From positions 40,125,569-40,189,568 of the forward strand of contig OZ034975.1 in assembly GCA_964030785.1 (NCBI GenBank): 64,000 nt of DNA. Direction: 5' to 3'. The position numbers and the translations under genes are program-made. The stretch is from Siderastrea siderea (lineage: Eukaryota > Cnidaria > Anthozoa > Scleractinia > Rhizangiidae). Below the pieces are notes generated by a model. The model did no database searches, had not been told where the DNA came from, and worked only from the letters and a program-made list of their open reading frames with translations. Positions 1 to 11,138 of this stretch are shown piece by piece (positions within the stretch are counted from its first letter, which is position 1; each line of letters begins with the position of its first letter).

Positions 1-104
1 GTGTAGTATCGTGGGATATTTTTACGAGTCGCGCCGTATTTTGGCGAGCCCGTAGGGCGAGTCAAAATACAAGAGACGAGTAAAAATATCCCACGATACC
101 ACAC
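1..104. repeat. Inverted-repeat hairpin, possible element end
   Basis: The first 25 bases (starting GTGTAGTATCGTGGGATA) recur as the reverse complement at about 80-104, and a shorter inner pair (GTATTTTGGC / GTCAAAATAC) sits between them. A related sequence, GTACAAATACCGTGGGATATT, lies at 969-989. The structure is a foldback typical of a repeat family. The element it belongs to may extend left of the window. Confidence 0.6.
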
Positions 105-1620
105 ACTAAACCGTCTAATAAGGGATTTATTATTCAACTTAGTTACAAAATGGAAAAGTGGTTTATAAACTGCCTGAGTTGCGTGACAAACTAACGTGAC
201 TTCTGAGCAGCGAGTGAGCGCGCCAGCGGAGTCAGGTTTCGCGCGCTTGACGTGAGGTTGTTGTTGATTGGTCAAAAACGAAAACTTGTCAAACCTGTGT
301 CAATCGAGCGAAGCGTCGGGATTTTATTTCAAACTTGCAAGGAAAACAAAGATAGAACAAGGCAAAACTGAATTATTTTTGGGTTTACAGTTAGATAAAC
401 AACAATGTTCTTGGTCACCGAGTAAAACCACGAAAAGAAAGAACTCGACAGAAAAAACAGAACTTGAAAGTCAAGTCAAACAAAGTTAAACAGCACTTCA
501 AGCTAAGTCATCTTCGTCCGAATCACTAACCATGGGTCGTTTTGGAAGAGATAGCGGTGAAGATTTCTGACCGACAACAATTGTGCATTTGTTGAAGACA
601 GCTCCTGAGAAATGATGGGTTCCGTTTCCTTACTTTGACAAACAAATGACATAAAAGGTTGTTAAGTTCCTCGGCGAGAATTTCTTCATTGGCCCTTGTT
701 TCTTTAACGGACTTGAGGTCAGTTTTTGTATTTTCTGTTGTATTTTAATACGTTTCGATTTTCTTCAATAAATAAAGAAATTTCACTGTCGTCTAGGTCA
801 TTGCTTGTCTCTAGGATCTCGTTTTCGTTAAAAACCTCAAAATTTGGTAAGCATTCATTGTTTTCTTCCGGAAAAACGAGCGTTTCGGCCATTTTTTTAT
901 CGTTCACCTTGTAAGCCTAAAAGCCTGACGTGGCATTTGTAGAAAACCTGTCAAACCGGTCTTCTGGAGTACAAATACCGTGGGATATTTGTACTCGTTT
1001 GGGGTGTTATTTGTACTCTACTGAATGCAGTTGAATAATAAAGCATAATACTGATTACAGGTACATGAATTGATACAAGCTTTGTGACCTGCAAGTTTCG
1101 CATTTGCAGTATGGGAAGCAGTCTAGTCTACCGACTTAAACTTGGACCAAGGCAACATAAGGAAAGTTTAATGTTATTATCAAGTTTTTTTTTTAAACCC
1201 TACAGGCGAAATATGACTCCTATAGGCACTTAATAGGAACTTATCTCGCTTCTGGGTTTAAAAGTAGTAGGACTATTTCAGTATGACTAACAAATAGTGC
1301 AGAGCACTAGTCAAAATAGAACCAACAGTTTCATCTAGAATCTAGATCAAGAATAGACATCGCGTTATTGTCATTATTGTAGCTGATTACGAATTTTGAA
1401 CATCATGCTACATTTAACAATACTTTCAGTCCGCACGCCAGATTTACACAGTTGTACGGATTGGCTATGGTTTAGTGCTGTACCATGAAATAGTTACGAG
1501 ATGGAATTTCAAAGTGAAACGTGACGTGTATAAACAAGATCATAGTACACTAGCTCGCTAAAATGCAGGGTCAATGCCAACCTTACGTTTCAGTTGTAAA
1601 TGTTCAATCGGCGCAGCTTC
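105..1620. other. Intergenic, no supported gene
   Basis: Only short ORFs are present. The one worth noting is on the minus strand at 719-907 (62 codons; acidic, ending in an asparagine/lysine-rich stretch with IEENRN). It could be the first exon of a mobile-element protein, but nothing downstream supports it. Positions 961-1015 repeat the GTGGGATATT motif found at the window start. Confidence 0.35.
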
Positions 1621-1960
1621 TTAGCACAAACCTCCTGGACGACTTAAGACTAGACAGCCTGTCAGCTTGCATGGTAGACCGCATATAGGTCTTAACCCAC
1701 TCCGCATAGTACTAAAAGAACACTCAGGGGTTGCTGTCGACATGGGCATTGTGACAAGGATGGTGAGGATGGCCGTAACGTAAGGATACAGTTCTTTATT
1801 GGTGCCGCAAAGCGTATGCTGCAGAGTGGTTGGTTTGTCTTCTGGGTCAACGTGTGCCCACTTTGCTTTCCATCGCACAATCTCACCTTCAAACAAGGCT
1901 CTCTCCGTTAAGTCGGGTTCATCAGTATGTGTTGAAAATCTTGTCTGTCGTGTCGAGAAT
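1621..1960 (-). pseudogene. hAT transposase C-terminal fragment
   Basis: The minus-strand reading frame contains LYPYVTAILTILVTMPMS followed by TATPECSFSTMR. This is the pattern of the hAT dimerisation domain (hydrophobic helix, then S/T-x-x-x-E-x-x-F-S). In the family this domain lies at the extreme C-terminus of a transposase of roughly 500-700 residues. Here only about 110 residues remain, with no DDE catalytic core nearby. I read it as a dead fragment of a cut-and-paste transposon. Confidence 0.65.
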
Positions 1961-2980
1961 AACAAACGGTGCGAGCCACAAGAATCCACCAGTTATCAGA
2001 AAATTGATCAGATATGACCTCGAGATCAAAGCCTTAAAAATGCAACGCCGAAGTTGTAACGGCTCAATTCATTCACCATTTAAGAACCCTCCAAACTAAA
2101 TTCACTACAAAACCCCAAGAAGCAAAATTGGTCAAAAGACCGAAATAAGGTGTGGCGTACAAAGATGTGAAGTAGGAGTCGTGCAGGCCTTCCAAACCCA
2201 TTTTATATCCGGGAAAGATAATTACAAAAAGAAACTCGATTTCGCGGAATTCTGAGCCTGACAGTGAGTGTGAGGTATTACGACAGCTACCACGAATTTT
2301 CAATCCCTAGCTCTTTGTTGACTTTTGTGACGGACTTCACTTGACACTCTTGACAAAACCTGTTGGAAGTTTTCATAGTGCAATAACCCGCGGGCCCATA
2401 TAGATTTTTGAGAAATTTCAATAAAAAACTTGTAAGCCAGTGCTTACCTGGCTTATAGGTAGGTACGCGCCTGATCGCGTTAATGCAGTGAAGAATAAAA
2501 GAAAATGTTTGCTTGGAAGTATAGAAAAAGTCAAGAACCATTTTTCCTTCCAGGTCGTAGCTGTGAGCGACAACCGTTAGTCTATGAGTATTTTTTCCTG
2601 TTCAGTATAATAGTGGTTATAAATATCAATCTTGGAGAAACAATAAAACAAACCCAGTTTTTCGAGAATCGTGCGTCTAGCCATCCAAATATCAACAGCA
2701 ACATTGCAGTGACTGTGGATTCTGCTATCAAATAAATCTTGTTTACTGTACCTAATTACACCTACCCACCATTTTTTACACATCATGGCTATAATGGGAT
2801 CACCTTGTATGCATATAGAAAATAGACAGACACGTTGTCTCGGAAACATCGGAACAGGAAAACAATACTTTTTTTGGAAATTTTGGGCACCCGCCCTTCC
2901 GACTGAAAGTTGCCAACTGAAGACCTTTAGTTTTCAAGTCCCGTGGCTACCTAGATAAGTTTATTCTAACAAAAGATGGA
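1961..2980. other. Intergenic, nothing recognised
   Basis: Short ORFs on both strands show no recognisable domain. The stretch 2835-2970 (around CTCGGAAACATCGG and GGGCACCCGCCCTTCCGAC) recurs in diverged form at 33404-33535 and 36045-36125, so it belongs to a dispersed repeat family. Confidence 0.4.
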
Positions 2981-3569
2981 ATATTCAACATGTCGCGAGC
3001 GTGGGAAAAAGAAAAACCTACTTTTCAAAAGATTTTATTTTGCATTTTTAATTCTGGTATGCTGTTGCTATATAATAACTAAAATATCCCCAAGAGAAAC
3101 CGTAATAAGCTTTCTGGAGCTCAGAACGATCATTGATGTACTAGAAAAGGAACAGAACACCTGAGTCCCCGACGGCAATCGAACCCATGACCTTCCGTAC
3201 ACCGGTCGGACGTTCCGCTAACCACTGAGCTACTGGGAGACTCGTGGCGAGCATAGGTCATAATTACTGAGTTCGTGGTGACACGCGTCCTGCATACTGC
3301 TAGGATCAGCAATGTCGAAGTACCCTATAGGTGGTAAATAAAGAAAGATGGTGAATTTTAAGCTCGGAGAAGAAATAAGAAAGAATGAATGTTCAACATG
3401 TCGCGAGCGTGGGACAAAGAAAAACCTACTTTTCAAAAGATTTTATTTTGCATTTTTAATTCTGGTATGCTGTTGCTATATAATAACTAAAATATCCCCA
3501 AGAGAAACCGTAATAAGCTTTCTGGAGCTCAGAACGATATTGATGTACTAGAAAAGAAACAGAACACCT
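2981..3569. repeat. Direct duplication of about 180 bp (2981-3161 and 3388-3569)
   Basis: The two segments are nearly identical (both contain CATGTCGCGAGCGTGGGA and end CAGAACACC). They flank a tRNA-derived SINE head and about 150 bp of other sequence. The hydrophobic peptide readable in both copies has no start context or splice signals that would make it a gene. Confidence 0.8.
3165..3239 (-). repeat. tRNA-derived SINE head (tRNA-Thr-like)
   Basis: The reverse complement reads like a tRNA: an A box around TAGCTCAGTGGTTAGCG, a B box around GGTCATGGGTTCGATTGCC, and a possible anticodon loop CCGGTGT (GGT). Degeneracy and the lack of a clean acceptor stem argue for a SINE rather than a working tRNA gene. 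Confidence 0.7.
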
Positions 3570-3849
3570 CCATAGTGTAAACTCAGCCATTAACGTTTAG
3601 TACTGGAAAGATGTAACCGTTACATACACGGTGTTCGCCTGTGAAAAAAAGCTGCCGCTGCCCAGCGGTACGTAGCTTTATGGAAAGCAATTTTATTGGA
3701 CGTTTTCCAGCCATTTATTTCTTAAAACATTCAATGAAAAACGAGAAACAAGCAGGTAAACACGGAAATGTAGCTCTTCAAGGTATCTTGCTGTTACACC
3801 ATTAATTAGCTTGGTAAATTTAAAGAGAAAAAAGAAATAGAAAACTCAC

Positions 3850-3943
3850 CTGCTTTATGACAGAAATGAAAAATTCAAGCAGTAACAACATAAAGTACGC
3901 GATCGACGACATGATTGCAATGATAACCACTGAGACAAAGTAT
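3850..3943 (-). CDS. Orphan exon encoding a membrane-spanning segment
   Basis: On the minus strand a clean acceptor (ATTTTACAG) and donor (CAG|GTGAGT) bracket 94 nt. One frame is open through it, starting in phase 2 and ending in phase 0. It reads YFVSVVIIAIMSS then IAYFMLLLLEFF, a strongly hydrophobic membrane helix. I found no flanking exons of the same gene, so the protein is unknown. It may be one exon of a multi-pass membrane protein or a relic of one. Chance agreement of splice signals with a hydrophobic frame is possible. Confidence 0.4.
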
Positions 3944-4897
3944 CTGTAAAATCGGAAACAATCTGTTTGAAGAATGATGCCCAATGAAAAGAACTTTACA
4001 CGAAACCAAGGGATCAGTCTAATCTATCGAAAATTTGCATGAATAAAAGTTACCTTACATGAAGTTAACGAAAGTCGCTATGTCCATGAAAGGGTATTGA
4101 AAACTGGCTTCCATATTTGTGTCTTCTTATTATTGTATGTTTCAAAAATCTTATGAATGGTGCTGAATTTTATTCTACTGATAACAACGGCAAAATGGTG
4201 TTGGAAAACAGTTTCGTGTAAGTTAACATAAATCTTAATCGCCCTGTGACTAAACTCAAGGGATAAAAATAATATATTGTTGGTTCTAAAATTATGAACA
4301 GAGAATATTTTTAAAGGATTTGACTCCTCCCGTATCGATGAGCAAACCGACCTAGGGAAAATAACCTAACAACATTTTTCTTTCAAAAACAAAAAAGTAA
4401 ATAGTTAGCTTTGAAAAGAGAATAATAATAATAAATACATCTCTTACGAACGCAACACCATATATAAGCTTCTTGGACTAAAACGGAACACGTAATTAGT
4501 CAAGGGTTCCCAAAAACAACCATTTTGTGACTAAATAAAGCTTCATTTTTGCCACAATATCCTAATAAAGAAAAAACGTAGTGGCTGTAAAATATAAAGA
4601 TGATACCCAAACAAGGGTCACGTATCAAAGATAATACCAGGGTAAATACATAAGTTCAGATTCCGCTTTCGGCAAAAACATACTATTTAGAGAAATTCCT
4701 AAATAGGTGAATGATATGTCTCATCTATAATCATCAATTTACTGGTCAAGCGTCTTTACTGACATCTTTTTTTTTCTTACGCTTCATTGCTCGTTATTTA
4801 TCCTGAAGTTTTTTTGAATTGCGCAAACATGCCAATAAAGACAGTATTTAACTTTCGTTTTCTTTGTTATTTTAAAAATCGGTTACTTTCATTCAAA
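3944..4897. other. AT-rich intergenic or intronic sequence
   Basis: No open frame with domain content and no RNA gene is visible. If the exon at 3.85-3.94 kb is real, this could be one of its introns. Confidence 0.4.
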
Positions 4898-5081
4898 AGA
4901 AGAAGAAGCGAAGAAGAAGAAAAGAGAAGAAGAAGAAGAAGAAGAAGAAGAAGAAGAAGAAGACGAAGAAGAAGAAGAAGAAGAAGAAGAAGAAGAAGAA
5001 GAAGAAGAAGACGAAGAAGACGAATAAGACGAAGAAGAAGAAGAAGAAGAAGAAGAAGAAGAAGAAGAAGAAGAAGAAGAA
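4898..5081. repeat. (GAA)n microsatellite
   Basis: About 180 bp of nearly pure GAA with scattered GAC interruptions. The poly-Arg, poly-Leu and poly-Ser frames through it are artefacts of the repeat. Confidence 0.95.
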
Positions 5082-5237
5082 GCTGATCGTTTCCCAAAAT
5101 TTCTGTTCCTTCTTGGCTTCTCCTTAAAACTGTAAGTAATCAATAAGTAAAAGATAAGGAAAAAAGGGTTATGAAATAAAGTCACATCTCGTAAAATCTG
5201 TGTTATCCTTCCCTTCTCCTGTTATTTTAAAATAATG

Positions 5238-6590
5238 TAAAAGAGAAGTAAAATAGGATAATATATTCTCGTTTCCGACTTTTCCGTGATGGCCTTCCTT
5301 TCCGCTCTCTTTTTAAAAGTCTTTCACAAGGGAGAACTTGCAGTGTTTGACATTCAAGAATGGATTATATTTCACAGCCAAAAGTTTATTCTGGAAGACG
5401 GTAAGAAGGGTTATCACGGAGAAGACGGAAACAAGAATACATTACCTTCTATTACTTCTCTTTCTTACTGTAAGTACTTATAAGAACATATATAATGTAA
5501 TTCATTACTTACAGTAACAAAGAGAAGTAAAATAGGATAATATATTCTCGTTTCCGACTTTTCCGTGATGGCCTTCCTTTCCGCTCTCTTTTTAAAAGTC
5601 TTTCACAAGGGAGAACTTGCAGTGTTTGAAATTCAAGAATGGATTATATTTCACAGCCAAAAGTTTATTCTGGAAGACGGTAAGAAGGGTTATCACGGAG
5701 AAGACGGAAACAAGAATACATTACCTTCTATTACTTCTCTTTCTTACTGTAAGTACTTATAAGAATATATATAATGTTATTCGTTACTTACAGTAACAAA
5801 GAGAAGTAAAATAGGATAATATATTCTCGTTTCCGACTTTTCCGTGATGGCCTTCCTTTCCGCTCTCTTTTTAAAAGTCTTTCATAAGGGAGAACTTGCA
5901 GTGTTTGAAATTCAAGAATGGATTATGTTTCACAGCCAAAAGTTTATTCTGGAAGACGGTAAGAAGGGTTATCACGGAGAAGACGGAAACAAGAAGACAT
6001 TATCTTCTATTACTTCTCTTTCTTACTGTAAGTACTTATAAGAACATATATAATGTAATTCATTACTTACAGTAACAAAGAGAAGTAAAATAGGATAATA
6101 TATTCTCGTTTCCGACTTTTCCGTGATGGCCTTCCTTTCCGCTCTCTTTTTAAAAGTCTTTCACAAGGGAGAACTTACAGTGTTTGACATTCAAGAATGG
6201 ATTATATTTCACAGCCAAAAGTTTTTTCTGGAAGACGGTAAGAAGGGTTATCACGGAGAAGACGGAAACAAGAATACATTACCTTCTATTACTTCTCTTT
6301 CTTACTGTAAGTATTTATAAGAATATATACAATGTAATTCATTACTTACAGTAACAAAGAGAAGTAAAATAGGATAATATATTCTCGTTTCCGTCTTTAC
6401 CGTGATGGCCGTCCTCTCCGCTCTCATTTTATTAGTCTTTCACAAGGGAGAACTTGCAGTGTTTGACATTCAAGAATGGATTATATTTCACAGCCAAAAG
6501 TTTATTCTGGAAGACGGTAAGAAGGGTTATCACGGAGAAGGCGGAAACAAGAATACATTATCTTGTATTACAGTGCAGGATTACTGAAAT
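5238..6590. repeat. 279-bp tandem repeat array, about 4.8 units
   Basis: Five units begin their common ATGATGGCC-like segment at about 5286, 5565, 5844, 6123 and 6402, an exact 279-bp spacing. Units differ by few substitutions; the last is truncated and more diverged. Each of the first four keeps a 65-codon open frame. Each unit also holds an inverted repeat: CTTCTCTTTCTTACTGTAAG and, about 30 bp on, CTTACAGTAACAAAGAGAAG, with one mismatch. Degenerate unit-like sequence continues to about 6660 and appears before 5238. This is a minisatellite or small satellite block; protein coding is doubtful. Confidence 0.93.
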
Positions 6591-7597
6591 GAATTTTGTT
6601 GCTCAGGCAGAAGTTGGCAGAGGGAAACGATGAATATCACGGAAAAGTCGTAAGCAAGAGTAATTTATTCTCTTTGTTTTTTTCCAATTCGCTTCTCCTT
6701 GTTATTACAAGCGATAAAAAGGAAAACATCTTTACCAGATAATTTCTAGTAAGCGGAGAGGAAGGAAATGTGACAGAATAAAGTGAAGTTTTAGCAAGAT
6801 CAAAGACTAAAAACAAAAAGAGAAAATCCAGCTGTAATCGGTGATTTTGCTTTTCAAGATAGTATCTGTTTTATTCATGAATTTGCAAATGCATTTTAGA
6901 CCTTTTAACACCAAGAAAACACCATTCTAATAAAACGGGGGATAAATTAGGCCACCATTCAGTATTTGTAACCCATAGAACAAGTGATGTTCGTTACGCA
7001 AAAGCAGCGTTTAGTCAAATTAGCACCGTTCATCTGATTATGCGACAAAATAACAACTTTGAAATTCCCAAAATGCTGAATGCATGTGTTTGCCTGTGAT
7101 GTGCCATTCCTTTGATCTTACAAATAACTTGAAGCTGATCACAGCCATGAAATCCAACTGCAGTTTTGAGTAGTCCAGTATTGTGTAGAAAACCATACAG
7201 TTCATTTGACATTAGCAGCTTGTAGCCAAATTAGCACTTACTTCAGAGTTACAGTGTTAAAATGTAGAACCATATTTCTCAATGTGGTGATAGAATATGT
7301 TTGTCCGTCCGAATTGCTCCGTGTTGTGTTACAAAGTTGAACGCAGCAATCAGTACATTATTATTTGGGAAACGATAGGTGCATTGACGGTCATTAAGCA
7401 GCAGCAGTTTCTACTCCAATTAGCACCTCACGCGAAGATTTTGCAACCAGAGGAGTGTTTAAATGTAGCAGTGCCTTCCTAAGATGGTGAAGGTATGTGC
7501 TTTTCTGTCAAATTTATTCCTTCTGATTTCACAACTATCTTATCGCATAATTATTAAAGAGCCACTTCTCAAACTATTTTGATTCATTTTTATCAGA
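6591..7597. other. Left flank of the helicase gene with degenerate repeats
   Basis: AATTAGCAC occurs at 7018-7026, 7229-7237 and 7418-7426, each time after a GCAGC-rich segment. The second and third are followed at similar distances by TGTTAAAATGTAG or TGTTTAAATGTAG. The spacing is about 190-210 bp. These could be subterminal repeats or promoter elements of the mobile element that starts here. No gene is supported. Confidence 0.4.
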
Positions 7598-7606
7598 TCC
7601 GCAAAG

Positions 7607-10600
7607 ATGTTGCGGGCCAAACAGCCTTGCAGACAGTTGAACAGTGAGGCCATAAAGGGAAATGCCTTGTGTTTCATGGGTCCTGTTGTATCTGGAAAAT
7701 GCAGCATTATAAGTGCTAAATGTGTATGCGACGTCAAGGAAAGGGATCTCAAGAAGTCTTGGGATAAGATCTGCGCAAGGCGAGATGCTTGCGACACGGC
7801 CATTTCAGGTTGGTATTGTCAAAACGTGACTCTTTACTGTTTTCAAGCTACCAAAAGCGTGGTTTAAAAGTTTTTACATGAAGAATTATTTTTGCTCTTC
7901 CTTTTCAGAAATTGTAGATGCTGCATTTTTCTTCAGTGCAATAAGCACGCAGGAGAAGAGTAAGGCTAAAGTGAATGAAGAACATGAAGAAGAGAGTGAT
8001 GAGAGTGACGAATCGACATCCAGCCAAGTTCCAACCAGCACAACTCAACAATGGATCGATGGAAATCCTGCAGTTGTGAACAAATCACTTTATCCCGCTA
8101 TATCTTACTGGCTCGCTTTGACGACGCCTAACGGTGCTCCAGCAAACCCCATTACAGTACACAAAAAGTTGTTGAAACATGGTGTGAGTGTCACAGCCAA
8201 CAAGGTAAAGAATCATGTTATTTCATTTATGAATGTCAAAATAGATTTCGTTGAAGGTTACTGAAGAGTTTTGCAGTTGTCCTTGAACAAAAACATCATA
8301 TGCAGTAAGTTTCAAACGAACCGAAACAAACTAAATGCCATTTGAAACCTAAGATTACAGGTGACACTCGGGCACATTTTACAATTATTCTGGTTTGGTA
8401 ATTGTATTTGTATTGTCCGAATAAAAATCAGGGGCTTTGCTTTCATCAATTCCAATGTAACAGCACTTTCTGAATGCGTTAAATAAAATCTACAGGCCCA
8501 AAAATGATACTGGAAATGAAAGAAAAGAAAAAAAACAGGCCAGGCTTGAACCAGTATCCCAATTGCAATACATATATATGCGTTGTAACTGTATTCTCTA
8601 ATGGCGAATATTTGTTTTCACAGGTTACGTTTACAGAAGGTAAAGAATGTGAGGCTATGAAAGAACTCTACAAGGTTCTCAAAGACCACAAGAATTCCTT
8701 CATGGAAGAGCTGGTACAATCTTCCTACAGGCAGAGTTTCGGAAGGAGCTTCGAAGTGTAGTCGGCGAGGAAATACCGTCATCGCAGGAGCTAGATGAAT
8801 GTGGTTCCGTAAACGTGGTCCGAGTGACTCTGGTTAACTCACGTTTCCAGTCCTCTTTGGCAACGGCAACAGACAAACTCATCGGAGCAGGGCTGCGAGT
8901 CGACAAATTTGGCTTTGATGCAGCTGGTGTAAGCAGCGAATCCTCAAGTTCATCACTCGAGGAGACCAGTGGGGATAAGATGCTATCAGACAAGTTGACG
9001 GTTTTAATAAACGATATATCGATCGCAATGAATAGGCTAGGATACGCCAGCTATCGTGGAACAGTTTACAAAAAAGAGGCGCGCTCGAAGTTCACCTATG
9101 CTTACAAATGCGATGCCGCGGCGTTCAACACCATGGCAACAAACGAGTTTTTCAAGGCCAGACTGGTTCGAGAGATGAGGAACGTCATAGGACTTCTGTC
9201 AGACCCGTTCTGCGAACTGTTTGCGCCGTTGACCATCAACCATGATCTAATCGAGGTGAACGATGGCTGGTGTTGGTCTATAAAGAGGCGATCCTTCCTT
9301 GAAAATGCCATTCAAGATCACCAAATTGGTAAGGTGTCGCCAAGAGCGTTCTGCCCTTATGATCCAGCAAGAGATCCCGATCCAAAGTACTTCAAAGAAG
9401 TTCTGGAAAACAGTCTCGGAGAGCAGGACCTAAGGAACTTCTGCGACGATTTCCTAAAACTGCTGAGCTATAATCAGAAACGTCACAAGGATAAAGTTCC
9501 CTGCTTAGTGGGTGACGCAAACAGCGGAAAAACCAGTTTGTTCTTTCCAATTCTCGGTCTTATCCATCACGGGAATGTAGCCACTGTTACGAAACAACGC
9601 GCCTTTAACAAGTCAATGATAACACCATACACAGAGGTGATATTCATTGATGAGGCCACAGAAAAGACACTTGACATGGACGATTGGAAGATTTTAACCC
9701 AAGGAGGCTACGCCGCACATGACGTCAAGTACCGAAACGCAAGGGCTTTCATAAATCGGTGCCCGATGTTGATAACCTCGCAGCGAAAGCTTGACTTTGG
9801 TCCAGCCGACCAGCCCGCTATGGACAGAAGGTTGAGGACTTATACCTTTCGAAGCCTACCACAGCCGAAAAAGAGAGCCTCTGCGTGGATGAAAAAACAC
9901 GCAATGGATTGTGTCATTTGGGCCACGCAGATGGCTAAGGCACTGGAAGAAGATGAAGAGTCGGCAGACGAAGAAGAAACCAGCGCTAGTGAAGACGAAC
10001 TCACTGCTGCCGAGGATGTTCTTTTGGAGGAGGAGAAGGGAGCGATAAGAGCTCTGTCGCTGCCTGCACTCTTGACTCAGGATGCACCGGCCGACGAGGG
10101 TGAGGAGGCACTAACTGACGACACACACCCCGACGACACGGACAGCTCCCCGGAAGACGATCGAGTGAAGGAGTTGCAAAATCTTATCGAGCAGTCGCAC
10201 CCTGGTACTCTGCGCCGAAGACAACTAGAGCAGATGCTGAAAATGGAGCAGAGAAGAAGAAACGAAGAAGAGCGGTTGCAACAAGAGCAGCACGGAAGGA
10301 GGCAAGCTCTTTTCCGACGCAGGGGCGTTTCGAGCCAGAACGCAAGACTGCTCCCCATCAACCCAGACGAGCCCATTCCAAGTCCAATTGTCCGAGACAT
10401 TCAGAGGCACGAACGTGTTCAGAAGGCGGCCGAGGAGGAGCTGCGTCGTGAAAAGGCGCGTTTAGCCTACGCGGGAAATTGGCTTAGGTCTACAGAGAAG
10501 GACCTGAAGGAATGTGTTGAGAAATGTAACGCGGCTCTGGATCCGTCTCTCCTCAAGAACCTGCGAGCCTATAAAGAGATTTTGTGCGAGAAGCTCAAGC

Positions 10601-10926
10601 TACACCATCGCAACCTCGTCACATTGAACACTAAGGAGGCAGTGGAGGAGCGGAGAAGGGTATGCATAGAGCTTGGAATTCTTCGCGAGGAAGACCAGCA
10701 CCTAGTCAAAAGCGTTGCAGAGCCCCTGCCGACTGAGGCACAAACTCCACCAGAACTGGAAGACGACAACGCCGAAGAAGAACTCTTCATAACTCCTCAG
10801 TCAACCAGCTGCAATCCCTCACCCGCGAGGAAAAAGAGGCCGACGAGAGGTGGTCTTCCCCGAAGTCAGCCGGTTGCCAAGAAACCGAAGAACACCCTCT
10901 TTAACTACTACCAGAGTCAGAAATGA
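7607..10926 (+). CDS. SF3 helicase-like protein of a mobile element (multi-exon)
   Basis: Proposed exons are 7607-7808 (ATG at 7607), 7909-8204, and 8624 onward into the long frame that ends at 10926. Junction phases 1 and 0 fit. Counting from 8815, the long frame holds Walker A GDANSGKT (233-240), Walker B VIFIDE (275-280), a motif C-like CPMLITSQR (316-324) and basic AMDRRLRTYTF (335-345). This is the order of SF3 helicases such as papillomavirus E1 and parvovirus NS1. An acidic linker, a long charged coiled-coil region (450-640), a basic nuclear-localisation-like stretch (671-691) and a terminal KNTLFNYY follow. The frame changes at about 8705-8730: either a missed splice or a 1-nt frameshift. 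The N-terminal exons match nothing I recognise except the remnant in copy B. No HUH nuclease domain is seen. Confidence 0.75.
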
Positions 10927-11039
10927 ATTTAAAGTTGTAGTGTTAGTAGCAGTAGTACAAATAGTAGAAGAAGTTAGCCTAAAAGGTACACGATCACGAT
11001 GTCAATCGAAACGAAAGGTTTTGGTTTTTGCAAGTCTAT

Positions 11040-11045
11040 AATAAA
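11040..11045 (+). terminator. Candidate poly(A) signal of the helicase gene
   Basis: AATAAA lies 114 nt after the helicase stop codon, in the short region between the convergent helicase and recombinase genes. Confidence 0.5.
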
Positions 11046-11138
11046 GATTTCCTGTTGAGTTATGCTGTCTGTGATTTAAGTCACAATCTCGAGACTCCAA
11101 CATACAGCGTGTACTCTAAAGCAATTATTTTTACATTT

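Noticed and set aside
4787..5185. Poly-Arg, poly-Leu and poly-Ser ORFs
   Set aside because: They are readings of the GAA microsatellite in three frames.
8815..10926. Endogenous papillomavirus or parvovirus integration
   Set aside because: The ATPase order is shared with E1 and NS1 in a general way, but there is no capsid or HUH domain, the gene has introns, and it is paired with a recombinase in two copies. A mobile element explains the data better.
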